Below the pieces are notes generated by a model. That model had not been told where the DNA came from. It made no database searches and was given only the letters and a program-made list of their open reading frames with translations. From Glaciecola sp. 33A (GTDB taxonomy: Bacteria > Pseudomonadota > Gammaproteobacteria > Enterobacterales > Alteromonadaceae), in NCBI RefSeq assembly GCF_002836745.1, contig NZ_PJAR01000041.1, forward strand, positions 186,001-250,000: a DNA stretch of 64,000 bases, written 5' to 3'. Each line of letters starts with the position of its first letter. The first letter of the stretch is position 1. The position numbers were made by a program, and so were the translations under genes. Positions 61,542-64,000 of this stretch are shown here, one piece after another.

Positions 61542-62373
61542 TTAAAAATTGACCAAGGGACCAACTAAGTTGGCGAGTTGAGATAATGCGTCTTTTCGTT
61601 CGTCAAAATAGTCGTACTGATCATAAACTTCTTCAACACCTTTTAATTTATGATTTAAACATTGCTCGCTAACATGAGGCGGAACTTTTAGGCTAGCTAG
61701 TAATGTGCGTGCTGAACGTCTTAAGTCATGTGTGGTAAAGTGGGTAATTACTAACTTTTCCTCCGAAAATAATTTAGAAACAGTCGCATTTAGCGTATCA
61801 GGAGACACATACTCTCGTTTACTACGCCGCCTACTTGGGGAAACATAGGCAGATCCAGCAGACCTTACTTTCAGCTCATTTAACCATTCAACAACCGGCG
61901 AGGCTAATGGAATATTTATTGTTGTTTCTGTTTTGGTCTTCTCAGCTGGAATGCTCCAGATACGTTCGTCTAGTTTGAATTCAGTCCATTGAGCTGCGAG
62001 TAATTCCATTTTGCGACACGCAAGACATATCAATAGCTCGATAGCCAAGTAGTTATCACGAGTTACCTGATCTTTCTGCCAGCCAGTCTTCGGCCAGATC
62101 TCAAAACTGATTAAATGGCTTTGACTCTTCTAGCTTTGGTTGCTCAAGGGGATCTTTGCCATTTCTAGTCTGTAGTTTGATTGCAGCCGCTTTACTCCGA
62201 GCTTCAGCAATGGACAGCTGAGGGAAAGGGTTTTCAAGCGCAATAAACCTGCGTTTACCAAAAATAGTGTAACGCACCTCAAAACTTGTATCGCCTGATT
62301 TGTTGACCCTGAAATAGAGGCTTTCTCCCAGCGGCATACGACAAGGCTCGCCTTTTTTCGCCAGCGCGCTTAA
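61542..62373 (-). pseudogene. decayed P4-type tyrosine integrase
   Basis: Two fragments of one integrase. The upstream part (62373-62101) encodes the DUF4102 arm-binding domain (LSALAKKGEPCRMPLGESLYFRVNKSG, RYTIFGKRRFIALE) and stops after KPFNQF. In another frame, the downstream part (from about 62120 to 61542) encodes the catalytic domain with Arg in ACRKMELL, HDLRRS and Tyr in YDQYDYFDERK. The roughly 100-residue core-binding domain is missing, and the N-terminus lacks a start codon. Deletion plus frameshift means it cannot work. It marks one end of a mobile island. Confidence 0.85.
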
Positions 62374-62638
62374 CTATTTAGTATTTAATTTCAGCATGTG
62401 GCAATCCAATAAGGTTACAAGAATCGTTTAAATCCACGCGCCCATTAAAAAAGTGGATACTGCAACCTGCGGTTTAATCACTTTTTGTGATATCTCCAAG
62501 TATCTTGTGATAGCTTGGGATGCACTTTCTGCGGTTTCTATTGGGATTTAGTTGGTTCTAGATACCTTAAGGTCCTTATTCTATATTGTGGATCTGCTTA
62601 TCGGATAGCGTTGTAGGTCTCTGAAATTAAATGGTTTA

Positions 62639-63430
62639 TTAGTTTGTAGCAGTGTGTATGTCACACTTTCTGTCACCTTTCGGAACCGGGTACAACTCTT
62701 TAATTAACTTGCCAACCCTTTGTTTGCTGATGTTCAGTTTTTTCGCTATTGCAGTCTGATTTGGCTTTTTATTGCTGCTTTTAGCTAAATCGACCTCTTT
62801 CTTGATTGATGCCCGCAACTTAAGGTCTTTATCTTTTCTTGGGCGCCTTACTGAAGCTCGTTCATTGATGATAGCGAAAGCTTCGTATCTGGCTATGGTA
62901 AATAATAACTGAATGAACCAGATTTTGCTTACTTTTTTGGTGTCGTAAACGCTAATTTCAGATCTTGCCTGGTCCACTTTATGGGTGCCCATCGCAACAT
63001 GCATTGCCAACAGCACTAATTCAACAGATAAGTTTGATTGCTCGACGTAGTCACCTAGTTCTTTTAGCTTCTCAAATGCAATTTTATAATGATTACTTGT
63101 AATATTAAGCAGCTCTTTAATAAGGCTCTTACCACTATTTATATCAGCGAAACTTAAAGAGATTGGATCAGCTGCAAGAGTCGAGATTATTTTATTTAAC
63201 TTATCAGTGTCCCCAAATTTCATTTTCAGGATTTCTGTCAAGCCTAGTTCATCTGCCAGTACTTTCTCGATTGTTCTACGAGCCCTCATATAGTTGTGTT
63301 TGGTGCTGCCTTCTGGCTTATGCATAGCGCAGTAATTTGCTGGGCTGCCTTTTTTGTTCTTTTCTGTAACCGGTCGCCAACAGCAAGGACAGTATCTTGG
63401 AAGGGTTATATTTAAGGGTTGTGTGACCAT
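62639..63430 (-). CDS. hypothetical protein with Cys/His N-terminus and C-terminal HTH
   Basis: A 263-residue protein that I do not recognise. The N-terminus has a zinc-ribbon-like CPCCWRPV...NYCAMH pattern, then KPEGSTKHNYMRARRTIEKVL. The C-terminal 40 residues are basic with a helix-turn-helix (NQTAIAKKLNISKQRVGKLIKELYP). It looks like an island-borne DNA-binding or replication-related protein. It is divergent from the AlpA-like gene at 63559, and flanks the integrase remnant. Confidence 0.65.
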   Translation of the reverse strand: MVTQPLNITLPRYCPCCWRPVTEKNKKGSPANYCAMHKPEGSTKHNYMRARRTIEKVLADELGLTEILKMKFGDTDKLNKIISTLAADPISLSFADINSGKSLIKELLNITSNHYKIAFEKLKELGDYVEQSNLSVELVLLAMHVAMGTHKVDQARSEISVYDTKKVSKIWFIQLLFTIARYEAFAIINERASVRRPRKDKDLKLRASIKKEVDLAKSSNKKPNQTAIAKKLNISKQRVGKLIKELYPVPKGDRKCDIHTATN

Positions 63431-63558
63431 GAAGTACTCTTTATTACTCAGTTAAAAAGTAAATAGATAAGCGTGGAATACTAATGGATAAACTAGCACA
63501 AAGAGATATATTAAGCAGGCATTAAATTTGTTTTACTTAATAATATGGAGGTTAATTT

Positions 63559-63735
63559 ATGCATTTTACACAACCGTTTGTGAGACAGCATCAGCTTGCT
63601 GAAGCTTTGAGTGTTAGCGTGGTAACGTTATGGAATTGGAGGCGACAGGGGTATCTACCGGAACCGGTGCAATTGGGGCCTAGGTTTGTTGGTTGGCATC
63701 GGGATGTAATAAATGAGTGGCTAGAGCGGCGTTGA
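63559..63735 (+). CDS. AlpA/MerR-like small DNA-binding protein
   Basis: A 58-residue helix-turn-helix protein: FVRQHQLAEALSVSVVTLWNWRRQGYLPEP, then GWHRDVINEWLERR, the layout of AlpA-type excisionase/regulators that control integrases in P4-like islands. GGAGG lies 7 bases before the ATG. It supports an island end here. The partner integrase at 61542 is broken, so it may be orphaned. Confidence 0.8.
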   Translation: MHFTQPFVRQHQLAEALSVSVVTLWNWRRQGYLPEPVQLGPRFVGWHRDVINEWLERR

Positions 63736-63926
63736 TTTTTTGAGGGTAAAAAAGCCGGCAGGTGTTTTGGATGAATTATGTACGCTGATCTTGATTATGA
63801 TCGATTAGTCATAGCATCGGAATGTTACTCCGAACATCTGCCTTCTTCCGTCAAATGGCTATTTGCACTTTAAGGTTTAAAGTTATGTGCGATCTAATTA
63901 AAGTTTGGAACTGCCCCTTTTATGAT

Positions 63927-63957
63927 AAACCCGCGTTTGAGCGGGTTTTGTTTTTTA
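63927..63957 (+). terminator. rho-independent terminator near window end
   Basis: AAACCCGC-GTTTGA-GCGGGTTT stem-loop followed by a T-run. It lies about 190 bases after the AlpA-like gene, and no other gene ends between them in the window. Confidence 0.8.
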
Positions 63958-64000
63958 TTGATAAGATTTTCCAAATTAGAAAAATAGCAAAATAGTGGAA

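Overview
The window looks like chromosome of a marine, copiotrophic gammaproteobacterium, most likely Alteromonadales (inference from protein style, three large TonB-dependent receptors, a TRAP transporter, a TPR-sulfotransferase and moderate GC). Apart from an exported aminopeptidase, nearly everything is accessory catabolism arranged as three regulated modules, followed by the edge of a decaying genomic island. I saw no rRNA, tRNA or CRISPR array.

Module 1 (about 1-22.1 kb) has a LeuCD-type hydratase pair (LeuD runs off the left edge), an HMG-CoA-lyase-like enzyme, a family III CoA-transferase, a maleate-isomerase/arylmalonate-decarboxylase-fold protein without its cysteines, an MFS carrier, an FAD aromatic-type hydroxylase, an aldehyde dehydrogenase, a secreted alpha/beta hydrolase and a TonB receptor. 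It continues with a DUF3604 / parvulin-like / HupE-UreJ cassette, a serine-hydrolase-fold protein with substituted catalytic residues, three tandem Tat-exported DUF1838 proteins and a second secreted hydrolase. Four good copies and one weaker copy of an inverted repeat AATGATAT-N6-ATATCATT lie in its promoter regions and tie it together. The hydratase, CoA-transferase and lyase suggest that a substituted maleate (citraconate type) is hydrated, activated to a CoA ester and cleaved.

Module 2 (about 22.4-43.4 kb) has LuxR- and LysR-type regulators, a TonB receptor, a TPR-sulfotransferase and a TIM-barrel enzyme. These are followed by a 2-ketoarginine-decarboxylase-like (AruI) enzyme, a 2-hydroxyacid dehydrogenase, a YjiH carrier and a complete Rieske oxygenase system (oxygenase, reductase, ferredoxin). 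On the other strand are glyoxalase I, an arginine-transaminase-like (AruH) enzyme, an aldehyde dehydrogenase, an N-carbamoyl-amino-acid hydrolase and an amidinotransferase-fold hydrolase, with a divergent LysR regulator. This reads as a guanidino-compound pathway in which the usual guanidinobutyrase step is replaced by deimination plus decarbamoylation.

Module 3 (about 43.5-56.9 kb) has a TonB receptor, a TRAP transporter, a GH31 glycosidase, a GntR/UTRA regulator, a lipoprotein serine hydrolase, and an operon of aldo/keto reductase, TauD/TfdA-type dioxygenase and YeiH-type exporter. A second palindrome, TGTCTTATATAAGACA, precedes the TonB gene, the GH31-TRAP operon and the reductase-dioxygenase-exporter operon. 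Oxidative release of sulfite from an organosulfur sugar is a plausible role.

Two unrelated decamer tandem arrays (38.46 and 46.19 kb) each abut the stop codon of a minus-strand gene. From 58.8 kb the sequence becomes island-like: an IS6-family transposase fragment, an ADP-ribosylglycohydrolase with an unrecognised N-terminal domain and two small partners, a decayed integrase, an unrecognised Cys-rich/HTH protein and an AlpA-like regulator.
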